From Rhodospirillales bacterium (GTDB taxonomy: Bacteria > Pseudomonadota > Alphaproteobacteria > SMXQ01), in assembly GCA_024638585.1 (NCBI GenBank), contig JAHEKA010000174.1, forward strand, positions 1 to 5,722: 5,722 nt of DNA. The letters are read 5' to 3'. Of this stretch, positions 1-5,722 are shown one piece after another (position 1 is the first letter of the stretch; each line of letters opens with the position of its first letter). Position numbers and translations under genes: made by a program. Under the pieces are notes generated by a model that saw only the letters and a program-made list of their open reading frames with translations, did not search any database and was not told the DNA's origin.

Positions 1-729
1 GGTCGACTTGTCGGGCCAGCGGATGTGCAGGCCGCCGGCGAGCAGCGCCGCCTTGTCCGGCGCGGTGAAGGTGAAGCGCGAAAGCGCGGCCTCCACCGTT
101 CCCGCCTGCTCGATCACCGCCGAGGGGCATTTCAGCGCCACCCAGCAGCCGGACGCCCGGGACATGGCAATGCCGGCAAGGCCCAGGTCCAGGACGTCCT
201 GCAGGCTGGTTGGGGCCAGCACCGGGATCTGGGCATCGATGAAGGCGAATTCGCTCTGATGGGCGGTGGTGGACGACACCCCGCCGTGATCGTCACCGAC
301 GACCGCCAACACCCCGCCTTCCGGCGCGGTGCCCGCGAGGTTGGCGTGCTTGAAGGCATCGCCGGCCCGGTCCGCCCCCGGTCCCTTGCCGTACCACATG
401 CCGAACACGCCTTCGACCCGGGCGCCTGGGAACAGGCCGACCTGCTGGGTTCCCATCAGGGCGGTGGCGGCCAGCTCTTCATTGACGCCGGGCTCGAAAT
501 GGATGTTGGCCTTGGCAAAGGCGCCTTCGGCCGCGGTGAGCTCACCATCGAAAGCGCCCAGCGGCGAGCCCCGGTAGCCCGAAACGAAACCCCCGGTTCT
601 GGCCCCCCGGGCCTGATCGAGCCAGGCCTGGGTCAGCAGCACCCGGACCAGGGTCTGGGTGCCGGTCAGGAACAGGCGGTCCTGGTCCGGCCTGAGGCGG
701 TCTTCCAGGGTGAGATCGTTAATCGGCAT
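1..729 (-). CDS. Indolepyruvate ferredoxin oxidoreductase, N-terminal part (cut by the left window edge)
   Basis: Reading the minus strand from an ATG at 729 gives 243 codons with no stop, running off position 1. The protein begins MPINDLTLEDRL and carries blocks typical of this family: GYRGSPLG (residues 51-58), GVNEELAATA (81-90), GTQQ (93-96), MWYGKGPGADRAGDAFKHAN (111-130) and GDDHGG followed by STTAHQSE (145-160). These belong to the thiamine diphosphate pyrimidine-side domain of the alpha subunit. Family enzymes oxidatively decarboxylate indolepyruvate and other arylpyruvates with CoA, giving arylacetyl-CoA, CO2 and reduced ferredoxin, in aromatic amino-acid breakdown in the cytoplasm. 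In many aerobic proteobacteria alpha and beta parts are fused into one protein of more than 1,100 residues; whether this is so here cannot be seen. The start is firm: an in-frame TGA lies at 757-759 and no other start codon intervenes. A Shine-Dalgarno-like AAAAGGG occupies 739-745, nine bases before the ATG. It is divergent from the epimerase gene. The substrate is inferred from the family. Confidence 0.87.
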   Translation of the reverse strand, partial: MPINDLTLEDRLRPDQDRLFLTGTQTLVRVLLTQAWLDQARGARTGGFVSGYRGSPLGAFDGELTAAEGAFAKANIHFEPGVNEELAATALMGTQQVGLFPGARVEGVFGMWYGKGPGADRAGDAFKHANLAGTAPEGGVLAVVGDDHGGVSSTTAHQSEFAFIDAQIPVLAPTSLQDVLDLGLAGIAMSRASGCWVALKCPSAVIEQAGTVEAALSRFTFTAPDKAALLAGGLHIRWPDKST

Positions 730-779
730 GGGTTTGCGCCCTTTTCGCGCCGGTACTCATGCACCATAGCGGCCCGGGA

Positions 780-789
780 GGCAATTGCC
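780..789. promoter_or_regulatory. Perfect 10-bp palindrome in a divergent spacer, possible operator
   Basis: GGCAATTGCC reads the same on both strands and lies about midway in the 135-bp spacer between two divergent genes (ATGs at 729 and 865). Just downstream, GCCG at 787-790 and CGGC at 798-801 form a second short inverted repeat around GATATC. Such symmetry in a shared control region could be a regulator site, but 10 bp is short. I could not find a well-spaced sigma-70 promoter in either direction in this spacer. The only AT-rich patches are ATTTTATG at 810-817 and TTTATAG at 828-834. No regulator gene is visible to assign to the site. Confidence 0.25.
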
Positions 790-864
790 GATATCTGCGG
801 CAGGGGATGATTTTATGGTCTCGCCGGTTTATAGGTGGGGGGTCAGCAAGAAGGTCTCAGTCCC

Positions 865-1845
865 ATGACCATCATCGTTACCGGAGCCGCGGGGTTCATC
901 GGCTATCATGTCTGCGAAGCGCTGATCGCCCGCGGCGATGAGGTGATCGGCGTCGACAGTGTGAACGACTATTACGACGTTGCCCTCAAGGAAGCGCGGC
1001 TGGCGCGGCTGCAAACCCATCCCGGCTTTTCCTTCGAACGCGCCGATATCTCCGATGACGGTGCCATGGTGATGCTGGCGCGTCGGGCCGAGAACGTCAC
1101 CGGCGTGGTGCATCTCGCCGCCCAGGCGGGGGTGCGCTATTCGCTCCTCAATCCCCAGGCCTATGTGCGCGACAACATCTCGGGCCACCTCAACATCCTT
1201 GAAATGTGCCGTGGCATGAAGGATTTGAAGCATCTCGTCTACGCTTCGTCGTCTTCGGTCTATGGCGGCAATGAAAAGCTGCCCTATGCCGAAAGCGATC
1301 CGGTCGATTGCCCGGTCTCCCTCTATGCGGCCTCGAAGAAGGCCGATGAGCTGATCACCCATACCTACAGCCATCTCCACGGCATCCCGGCGACCGGCCT
1401 CAGGTTCTTCACGGTTTATGGTCCCTGGGGGCGGCCCGACATGGCCTATTACCTGTTTACCGAGGCGATCTTTCGGGGCGAGACCATCCATGTCTTCAAT
1501 CACGGCGATATGCGGCGCGACTTCACCTATATCGACGACGTGGTCGCGGGCGTCCTGGCGGCGCTGGACCGTCCGCCCTCACCGCAACATGCCAACCCGC
1601 CGCACCGGATCTACAACATCGGCAATCACCGCTCGGAAGCGCTGCTGCATTTCATCGGCGTGATCGAACAGGCGGTGGGCCGCAAGGCGGAGTTGAAGAT
1701 GGCGCCGATGCAGCCCGGCGACGTCAAGGAAACCTGTGCCGATATCGAAATGGCCCGGCGCGACCTCGGCTTCGAACCCGCCATCACGCTGGAAGACGGT
1801 ATCCCGCTGTTCGTGCAGTGGTACCGCGACTATCACGGGCACTGA
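865..1845 (+). CDS. NAD-dependent sugar epimerase, probable UDP-glucuronate 4-epimerase
   Basis: This 326-aa protein is a complete extended short-chain dehydrogenase/reductase. The Rossmann NAD-binding motif is GAAGFIG at residues 7-13, and the second strand ends at Asp31 in GVDSVNDYYDV. The YASSSSVYG block covers 126-134 (Ser129 aligns with the GalE catalytic serine), and the catalytic YxxxK pair is Tyr154/Lys158. The blocks FFTVYGPWGRPDMA (181-194), NHGDMRRDFTYIDD (212-225) and MQPGDVKETCAD (282-293) are hallmarks of the CapI/LpsL group, which interconverts UDP-glucuronate and UDP-galacturonate for capsule, LPS or exopolysaccharide. Length matches the family (about 320-340). I chose ATG 865 because the Rossmann strand begins there and AAGAAGG at 848-854 precedes it. 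An in-frame GTG at 835 would add ten residues with no family character and would place that ribosome site inside the coding region. The gene stands alone between oppositely oriented neighbours, with no other polysaccharide gene in view. Another UDP-sugar substrate remains possible. Confidence 0.88.
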   Translation: MTIIVTGAAGFIGYHVCEALIARGDEVIGVDSVNDYYDVALKEARLARLQTHPGFSFERADISDDGAMVMLARRAENVTGVVHLAAQAGVRYSLLNPQAYVRDNISGHLNILEMCRGMKDLKHLVYASSSSVYGGNEKLPYAESDPVDCPVSLYAASKKADELITHTYSHLHGIPATGLRFFTVYGPWGRPDMAYYLFTEAIFRGETIHVFNHGDMRRDFTYIDDVVAGVLAALDRPPSPQHANPPHRIYNIGNHRSEALLHFIGVIEQAVGRKAELKMAPMQPGDVKETCADIEMARRDLGFEPAITLEDGIPLFVQWYRDYHGH

Positions 1846-1860
1846 TCGCACGGGCACTGA
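1834..1860. repeat. 12-bp direct repeat (15-bp period) across the epimerase stop codon
   Basis: CACGGGCACTGA occurs at 1834-1845 and again at 1849-1860, separated by TCG. The first copy encodes the final His-Gly-His and stop of the epimerase. The second copy is in the same frame, so it repeats HGH-stop directly after the real end. It fills most of the 27-bp gap before the convergent acyl-CoA synthetase gene. The likely origin is a small tandem duplication by replication slippage. I see no terminator-like hairpin with a T-tract here. Confidence 0.8.
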
Positions 1861-1872
1861 CAGGCCCCCGCT

Positions 1873-3627
1873 TCACGCGCGGTAGAGGCCCTCCAGCCGT
1901 TCGCGATAGATGCCGGTGATGATGTGGCGCCGCACCTTCATGGTCGGCGTCATCTGCCCGTTATCGACGGTGAAGGGCGCGTCGGCGACAACGAACCGGC
2001 GCACCCGCTCGATCGGCGCGAGGCCCGCGTTGACCCGTTCGATGGCCGCGGCCAGGGCCGCCCGCGTCTCTTCCTCGCCCGGGCCCAGCCCTTCCTCCGG
2101 CACGATCAACGCCACCAGGTGGGGCCGCTTGTCGCCGAACACCATGGCCTGGGAGATTTCCGGCTCCAGCACCAGGAAACCCTCGACCCTTTGGGGCGAG
2201 ATGTTGTCGCCGCCGGAATTGACGATGATGTCCTTCTTGCGGTCGGTGATCTTGAGATAGCCGTCGGCATCGAACTCACCGATATCGCCGGTGTGCAGCC
2301 AGCCGTCGACGATGGCCTTATCGGTGGCATCAGGTTGATTCCAATAGCCCTGCATCACCAGCTCGCCGCGCACCAGGATCTCGCCGTCCTCGGCGATGCG
2401 GCACTCGACCCCTTCCATCGGCGGGCCCACGGTCTCGATCTTGATCTTCTCGGGCGGATTGCAGCTGACGACCGGCGCCGATTCCGTCTGGCCATAGCCC
2501 TGCAGAATTTGAATCCCCAGCGCCAGGAAGAAGATGCCGACCTCGGGATTGAGGGGGGCGCCGCCGGACACCATGAACTTGAGCCGGCCGCCGAAGCGGG
2601 CGCGCACCTTATCGCGCACCAGCCGCTCCAGGACCGCGTCCTGCATCCGCTCCCACAGGGTGAGGCTGGCGGGGTCCTCGTAGCGCTTGCGCCCCACCGC
2701 GAGGGTGCGCGCGAACAGTTTCTGGCGCAACGGCGGCGCCCGCCGCAGGCCAAGGGCCACCCGGTTCTTGAACGCCTCATAGAGGCGGGGCACCGCGGTC
2801 ATCACCGTGGGCCGCATGTCGGCCATGTCCTGGGCGATGGTATCGGTGCCGACGGCGTAATAGATCTCCGCACCGATGGAGATCGGGAAGAACTGGCCGG
2901 CGGTGTGCTCGTAGGAATGGCTGAGCGGCAGGAAGGACAGGAAGACCTCTTCGTCGAGGCCCGAGTCGCGGAAGATTTCGTCGATGCCTTCGCAGTTGGA
3001 GAGGATCGCCCCATGGCTCAGCATCACGCCCTTGGGCGCCCCCCCGGTGCCCGAGGTATAGATCAGGCATGCGGTGTCGGTGCGCCCCCCTTGATGGGGC
3101 GTTGCCGGTTCGTGGCGGAGAAGGTCGTCCCAATTGTGCAGGCTGAACCCCGAATGCTGGCTAGATTCCAGCGGCTCCATGGAGATGACGTGATGACAGG
3201 TATCGGTGCGGGCCACGGCGGGCAGCAGGGACCGCGCCAGGTCGGCGGTCGAGACGATCACCGCGACCGATCCGGAATCGGTGAGGATATGGTGGTGGTC
3301 GTCCTCCGTATTGGTGATGTAGGCGGGCACGCTGATGCCGCCCGCCGCCATGACCGCATGATCGGCGATCAGCCATTCGGGCCGGTTCTCCGAAACGATC
3401 CCGACCCGGTCGCCCGGTTTGATTCCGAGCTCCTGAAGCCCCGCGGCGATCCGGAGCGCCCGGTCCCCGGCCTCGGCGAAGGTGACCGTCGACCAGGCGC
3501 CGTCCTTGCCATGCATGCGCGCGTGGAGGAACGGTTTGTCTCCCAAGGCGTTCGCCTGGGTCAACAGCATGTCGGTCAACACGACCGCCGATGCGGGATC
3601 GACAGCCCGGGGGGAGATCTTTGTCAT
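1873..3627 (-). CDS. Long-chain fatty acid--CoA ligase (AMP-forming acyl-CoA synthetase)
   Basis: The 584-aa product is a complete ANL-superfamily adenylating enzyme. It activates a fatty acid with ATP to acyl-AMP, then transfers it to CoA, feeding beta-oxidation or lipid synthesis at the cytoplasmic side of the membrane. Visible motifs in order are the phosphate loop YTSGTGGAPKG (residues 190-200), the acyl-adenylate motif GYGQTE (377-382), HTGD (445-448, Asp448 contacting ribose), the hinge DRKKDII (462-468) and TPTMKVRR, with the probable catalytic Lys564. Overall style is the FAA1/FadD15-like long-chain group, whose members are about 600 residues long. The open frame extends upstream to an ATG at 3753, with another ATG at 3681. 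I prefer 3627 because AAGGGGG lies eleven bases upstream (3639-3645), the extra residues resemble no family sequence, and the frame at 3753 would overlap the divergent peptidase gene. The loop has Gly where the commonest form has a second Thr; I regard this as a lineage variant. Chain-length preference cannot be read from sequence. Confidence 0.92.
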   Translation of the reverse strand: MTKISPRAVDPASAVVLTDMLLTQANALGDKPFLHARMHGKDGAWSTVTFAEAGDRALRIAAGLQELGIKPGDRVGIVSENRPEWLIADHAVMAAGGISVPAYITNTEDDHHHILTDSGSVAVIVSTADLARSLLPAVARTDTCHHVISMEPLESSQHSGFSLHNWDDLLRHEPATPHQGGRTDTACLIYTSGTGGAPKGVMLSHGAILSNCEGIDEIFRDSGLDEEVFLSFLPLSHSYEHTAGQFFPISIGAEIYYAVGTDTIAQDMADMRPTVMTAVPRLYEAFKNRVALGLRRAPPLRQKLFARTLAVGRKRYEDPASLTLWERMQDAVLERLVRDKVRARFGGRLKFMVSGGAPLNPEVGIFFLALGIQILQGYGQTESAPVVSCNPPEKIKIETVGPPMEGVECRIAEDGEILVRGELVMQGYWNQPDATDKAIVDGWLHTGDIGEFDADGYLKITDRKKDIIVNSGGDNISPQRVEGFLVLEPEISQAMVFGDKRPHLVALIVPEEGLGPGEEETRAALAAAIERVNAGLAPIERVRRFVVADAPFTVDNGQMTPTMKVRRHIITGIYRERLEGLYRA

Positions 3628-3669
3628 GATGGCGGTTGCCCCCTTGGATGCACAACGGTATTCACCATC

Positions 3670-3675
3670 TATAAT
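3670..3675 (+). promoter_or_regulatory. Perfect -10 box TATAAT for the M3 peptidase gene
   Basis: TATAAT matches the bacterial -10 consensus exactly and is conspicuous in such GC-rich DNA. Transcription would start near 3682, giving a leader of about 42 bases before the ATG at 3724. No good -35 element sits at 16-18 bases. TTGGAT at 3644-3649 is 20 bases away, so the promoter may be weak at -35 or need an activator. Confidence 0.45.
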
Positions 3676-3699
3676 GCGCATAGACACCGTCCCGGCCAA
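3671..3699 (-). promoter_or_regulatory. Candidate sigma-70 promoter for the acyl-CoA synthetase gene
   Basis: On the minus strand, TTGGCC (3699 to 3694) and CATTAT (3676 to 3671) each match four of six consensus bases and are separated by exactly 17 bases. Transcription would begin near 3664, leaving a leader of about 37 bases before the ATG at 3627. If real, it supports that start over the upstream ATGs at 3681 and 3753. The -10 element overlaps the -10 of the opposite promoter. Confidence 0.35.
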
Positions 3700-3712
3700 G
3701 CCCCGCCATCGT

Positions 3713-3720
3713 AAGGAGGA
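3713..3720 (+). promoter_or_regulatory. Strong ribosome binding site that fixes the peptidase start
   Basis: AAGGAGGA is nearly a perfect complement of the 16S rRNA tail and lies just before the ATG at 3724, a rather short gap of four bases after the last G. An in-frame TAA at 3712-3714 overlaps it, so no longer reading frame is possible and 3724 is the first usable start. Confidence 0.8.
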
Positions 3721-3723
3721 TTC

Positions 3724-5565
3724 ATGACCCTGCCCCCGGCACCTGCAACCCATTCCCCTGTCGCCGAGACCCGAAAGCCCCGCACCAAATCAGCCAAGGG
3801 CAAGACCGCGCTGGGACCGCTCCCGCGGTGGAATCTGAATGATCTCTATTCCGGCCCGCGTTCAGACCGCCTGGCCCGCGATCTCGGACGGGCCGAACGG
3901 CAGGCAGCGCGGTTCGAAAGATCCTACAAGGGGCGGCTATCGCGCATGTCCGGCAAGCGGCTGGGCGTGGCGGTCGCCGAGTTCGAGGCAATCGACGAGA
4001 TCCTGGGCAAGGTCATGTCCTATGCCGGGCTGCTGCATGCCACCAACGTTTCCGACCCCAAGATCGGGCAGTTCTATCAGACCACCGCGGAACGGGCGAA
4101 TGCCATCTCCACCCGGCTCTTGTTCTTCACCCTGGAACTCAATCGCCTGCCGGAGAAAACGCTTAAGCAGAAGCTGCGCGCACCGGAGCTCAAGCGCTAC
4201 GCGCCGTGGGTGCGCGATGCCAGGGCGTGGCGCGCCCATGAGCTTGCCGACGACATGGAGAAATTGCTCCATGAAAAGGCGCCTTCCGGGCGCGCCGCCT
4301 GGATCCGCCTGTTCGATGAGACGCTCGCCGATCTCCGCTTTCCCATCAACGGCAAGATGCTGACCGAGGCCGAGGCGCTCAACCTGCTCGCCAACAAGTC
4401 GCCCGCGGTGCGCAAGCGCGCGGCGCTGGCCATCGGCAAGGTGCTGGGCGAGAACGGTCGCACCTTCGCCCTGATCACCAATACCCTTGCCAAGGACAAG
4501 GAGGTGGAAGACCGCTGGCGCGGCTTCGAGGCCCCGGCGTCGGCGCGGAATCTGTCGAACTATGTCGAGGACGAGGTGGTTGACGCCCTGACCTCGTCGG
4601 TCAAGCGCGCTTATCCGCGCCTCGCCCACCGCTATTATCGCCTGAAGGCCAAGTGGATGGGCAAGAAGCGGCTCGATTACTGGGACCGCAACGCGCCGCT
4701 GCCCAAGGCGCCCGATCGCAGCCTCACCTGGACCGAGGCGCGGGACGTGGTGCTGGAGGCTTACGCCGCGTTCTCGCCGGAAATGGCGCGCATCGCCAAA
4801 CGGTTTTTCGACGGCCGGTGGATCGACGCCGCGCCCAAGCCGGGCAAGGATTCGGGCGCCTTTTCCCATCCCACGGTGCCCTCGGCCCATCCCTATATCC
4901 TGATGAATTACCAGGGCAAGAGCCGCGACGTGATGACGCTCGCCCATGAGCTCGGCCACGGCGTCCATCAAGTGCTGGCGGGTCCCCAGGGCAACCTGAT
5001 GGCGGACACGCCGCTGACCCTGGCCGAGACCGCCTCAGTGTTCGGCGAGATGATGACCTTCCGCCGGCTGCTGGCAACAGAGAGCCGCCCGGCGGCCCGC
5101 CGGGCGCTCATCGCCGGCAAGGTCGAGGACATGCTCAACACCGTGGTGCGCCAGATCGCCTTCTTCGATTTTGAGCTGCGGGTGCATACCGCGCGCCGCG
5201 GCGGCGAGCTCAGCGCCGATGAGCTGTGCAAGATCTGGATGGCGGTGCAGAAGGAAAGCCTGGGTCCGGCCATCAAGCTGGACGGCGATTACAAGTGGTA
5301 CTGGACCTATATCCCCCACTTCATCCATTCGCCGTTCTACGTCTACGCCTATGCCTTCGGCGACTGCCTGGTGAACTCGCTCTATGCGACCTACGAGGCT
5401 AAGCCAGACGGTTTCCAGGCGAAATACCTCGACATGCTGCGCGCCGGCGGCACGCTCCGTCACAAGGAACTGTTGAAGCCCTTCGGCCTCGACGCCGCCG
5501 ATCCGGCCTTCTGGGACCGGGGGCTGGCGATGATCTCCGGCTTGATCGACGAGTTGGAGGACTGA
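3724..5565 (+). CDS. M3 family metallopeptidase, oligoendopeptidase F-like
   Basis: The complete 613-aa protein is a zinc peptidase of family M3, which degrades short and medium peptides in the cytoplasm. The zinc site is HELGH at residues 408-412 (His408 and His412 as ligands, Glu409 as catalytic base), and the third ligand is most likely Glu435 in TLAETASVFGEMM. The spacing resembles that of PepF proteins. The C-terminal block YIPHFIHSPFYVYAYAFGD (529-547) is the conserved substrate-side segment, with His532, His535 and several tyrosines. The N-terminus holds RWNLNDLYSGP, the usual opening of this family, preceded by about 35 residues rich in Pro, Lys and Thr with no hydrophobic signal sequence, so a cytoplasmic location is expected. 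Length is typical of the family (about 600). The gene is divergent from the acyl-CoA synthetase across a 96-bp spacer, and its end is convergent with the gene beginning off the right edge. Its natural peptides are unknown; general peptide recycling is the default inference. Confidence 0.93.
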   Translation: MTLPPAPATHSPVAETRKPRTKSAKGKTALGPLPRWNLNDLYSGPRSDRLARDLGRAERQAARFERSYKGRLSRMSGKRLGVAVAEFEAIDEILGKVMSYAGLLHATNVSDPKIGQFYQTTAERANAISTRLLFFTLELNRLPEKTLKQKLRAPELKRYAPWVRDARAWRAHELADDMEKLLHEKAPSGRAAWIRLFDETLADLRFPINGKMLTEAEALNLLANKSPAVRKRAALAIGKVLGENGRTFALITNTLAKDKEVEDRWRGFEAPASARNLSNYVEDEVVDALTSSVKRAYPRLAHRYYRLKAKWMGKKRLDYWDRNAPLPKAPDRSLTWTEARDVVLEAYAAFSPEMARIAKRFFDGRWIDAAPKPGKDSGAFSHPTVPSAHPYILMNYQGKSRDVMTLAHELGHGVHQVLAGPQGNLMADTPLTLAETASVFGEMMTFRRLLATESRPAARRALIAGKVEDMLNTVVRQIAFFDFELRVHTARRGGELSADELCKIWMAVQKESLGPAIKLDGDYKWYWTYIPHFIHSPFYVYAYAFGDCLVNSLYATYEAKPDGFQAKYLDMLRAGGTLRHKELLKPFGLDAADPAFWDRGLAMISGLIDELED

Positions 5566-5590
5566 GCCGCCGGGCGTCCCGGGCAACGTC

Positions 5591-5722
5591 TTAGCGCGGC
5601 CCGGCCGTGCCGATGACCTGGCGGATCCAGCGCGCGGCGCCGGCGACCACTTCGTCCTCGATGCCGACGAAGCCGTGGGCGGCGCGCGCCCGGCAGGGAT
5701 TTCCCCGGAAAGGCCCGCCGCC
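5591..5722 (-). CDS. C-terminal fragment, possible alpha/beta hydrolase (cut by the right window edge)
   Basis: On the minus strand an open frame enters at 5722 and ends with TAA at 5591-5593, giving 43 residues. The tail reads AAHGFVGIEDEVVAGAARW and then IRQVIGTAGPR. A His followed by Phe, a short acidic stretch and a closing amphipathic helix is how many alpha/beta hydrolases end, with that His as the catalytic-triad base. The frame continues off the window, so the nucleophile elbow (GxSxG or similar) cannot be checked. The orientation is convergent with the peptidase, leaving a 25-bp gap, which agrees with the strict strand alternation in this window. That a gene is present is fairly likely from the codon pattern and the well-placed stop; the family call is tentative. 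Confidence 0.42.
   Translation of the reverse strand, partial: GGGPFRGNPCRARAAHGFVGIEDEVVAGAARWIRQVIGTAGPR

Noticed and set aside
739..750. GCGC...GCGC inverted repeat near the oxidoreductase ribosome site, considered as a regulatory hairpin.
   Set aside because: Four self-complementary bases per arm are too few to support a structure in this base composition.
25..810. A 261-codon plus-strand open frame over the left-edge gene.
   Set aside because: It is antisense to a clear indolepyruvate oxidoreductase N-terminus and its translation has no family motifs.
829..1503. A 224-codon minus-strand open frame across the epimerase gene.
   Set aside because: It is antisense to a complete epimerase with all catalytic motifs, and its product shows no domain.
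1924..3714. A 596-codon plus-strand open frame spanning almost all of the acyl-CoA synthetase gene in antisense.
   Set aside because: It starts at a GTG with no convincing ribosome site, its product is repetitive and rich in His, Gly, Asp and Arg with no recognisable domain, and the opposite strand encodes a complete enzyme with all motifs. Long antisense frames are expected with GC-rich third codon positions.
3628..3753. A 42-residue N-terminal extension of the acyl-CoA synthetase from an ATG at 3753.
   Set aside because: It would overlap the peptidase gene and run through the candidate promoters, has no family similarity or signal-peptide character, and a better ribosome site precedes the ATG at 3627.
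3937..4971. A 344-codon minus-strand open frame inside the peptidase gene, and a similar 183-codon one at 5035-5586.
   Set aside because: Both lie antisense to the M3 peptidase, which has an intact zinc site and a strong ribosome site, and their translations are low-complexity shadows.
5570..5582. CCGGG-CGT-CCCGG hairpin in the convergent gap after the peptidase, considered as a terminator.
   Set aside because: The stem is only five pairs with a three-base loop, and no T-run follows on either strand, so chance is likely in GC-rich DNA.

Overview
The window looks like ordinary chromosomal sequence from a GC-rich proteobacterium, most likely an alphaproteobacterium. GC appears to be roughly two thirds by eye, with strong G/C preference at third codon positions. 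The gene set (a fused-type indolepyruvate oxidoreductase, a long-chain acyl-CoA synthetase of the YTSGTGGAPKG type and an M3-family oligopeptidase) suits that group. This assignment is inferred from protein style; no rRNA or other marker is present.

Layout from left to right. Positions 1-729 (minus) hold the N-terminal 243 residues of an indolepyruvate ferredoxin oxidoreductase whose remainder lies off the left edge. Positions 730-864 are a 135-bp divergent spacer with a GGCAATTGCC palindrome. Positions 865-1845 (plus) encode a 326-aa NAD-dependent sugar epimerase, closely resembling UDP-glucuronate 4-epimerases. A 27-bp convergent gap follows, containing a tandem copy of the epimerase's last codons. 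Positions 1873-3627 (minus) encode a 584-aa long-chain acyl-CoA synthetase. Positions 3628-3723 are a 96-bp divergent spacer with a perfect TATAAT and signs of back-to-back promoters. Positions 3724-5565 (plus) encode a 613-aa M3 metallopeptidase related to oligoendopeptidase F. After a 25-bp convergent gap, 5591-5722 (minus) hold the last 43 codons of a gene that resembles the C-terminus of an alpha/beta hydrolase.

Strands alternate at every gene (-, +, -, +, -), so each gene is probably its own transcription unit and there is no operon here. Two genes make or use acyl-CoA: arylpyruvate to arylacetyl-CoA, and fatty acid to acyl-CoA. The peptidase fits peptide turnover, so a loose theme of amino-acid and fatty-acid catabolism is possible, but the arrangement does not prove a functional link. 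The epimerase would supply UDP-galacturonate for surface polysaccharide, yet no glycosyltransferase or export gene is visible.

I found no mobile element, CRISPR array, tRNA, rRNA, toxin-antitoxin pair or defence system, and no convincing new biological system. Many long open frames antisense to these genes are by-products of GC-rich codon use. The most useful second looks are the two edge genes, the divergent promoter region at 3628-3723 and the small tandem duplication at 1834-1860.
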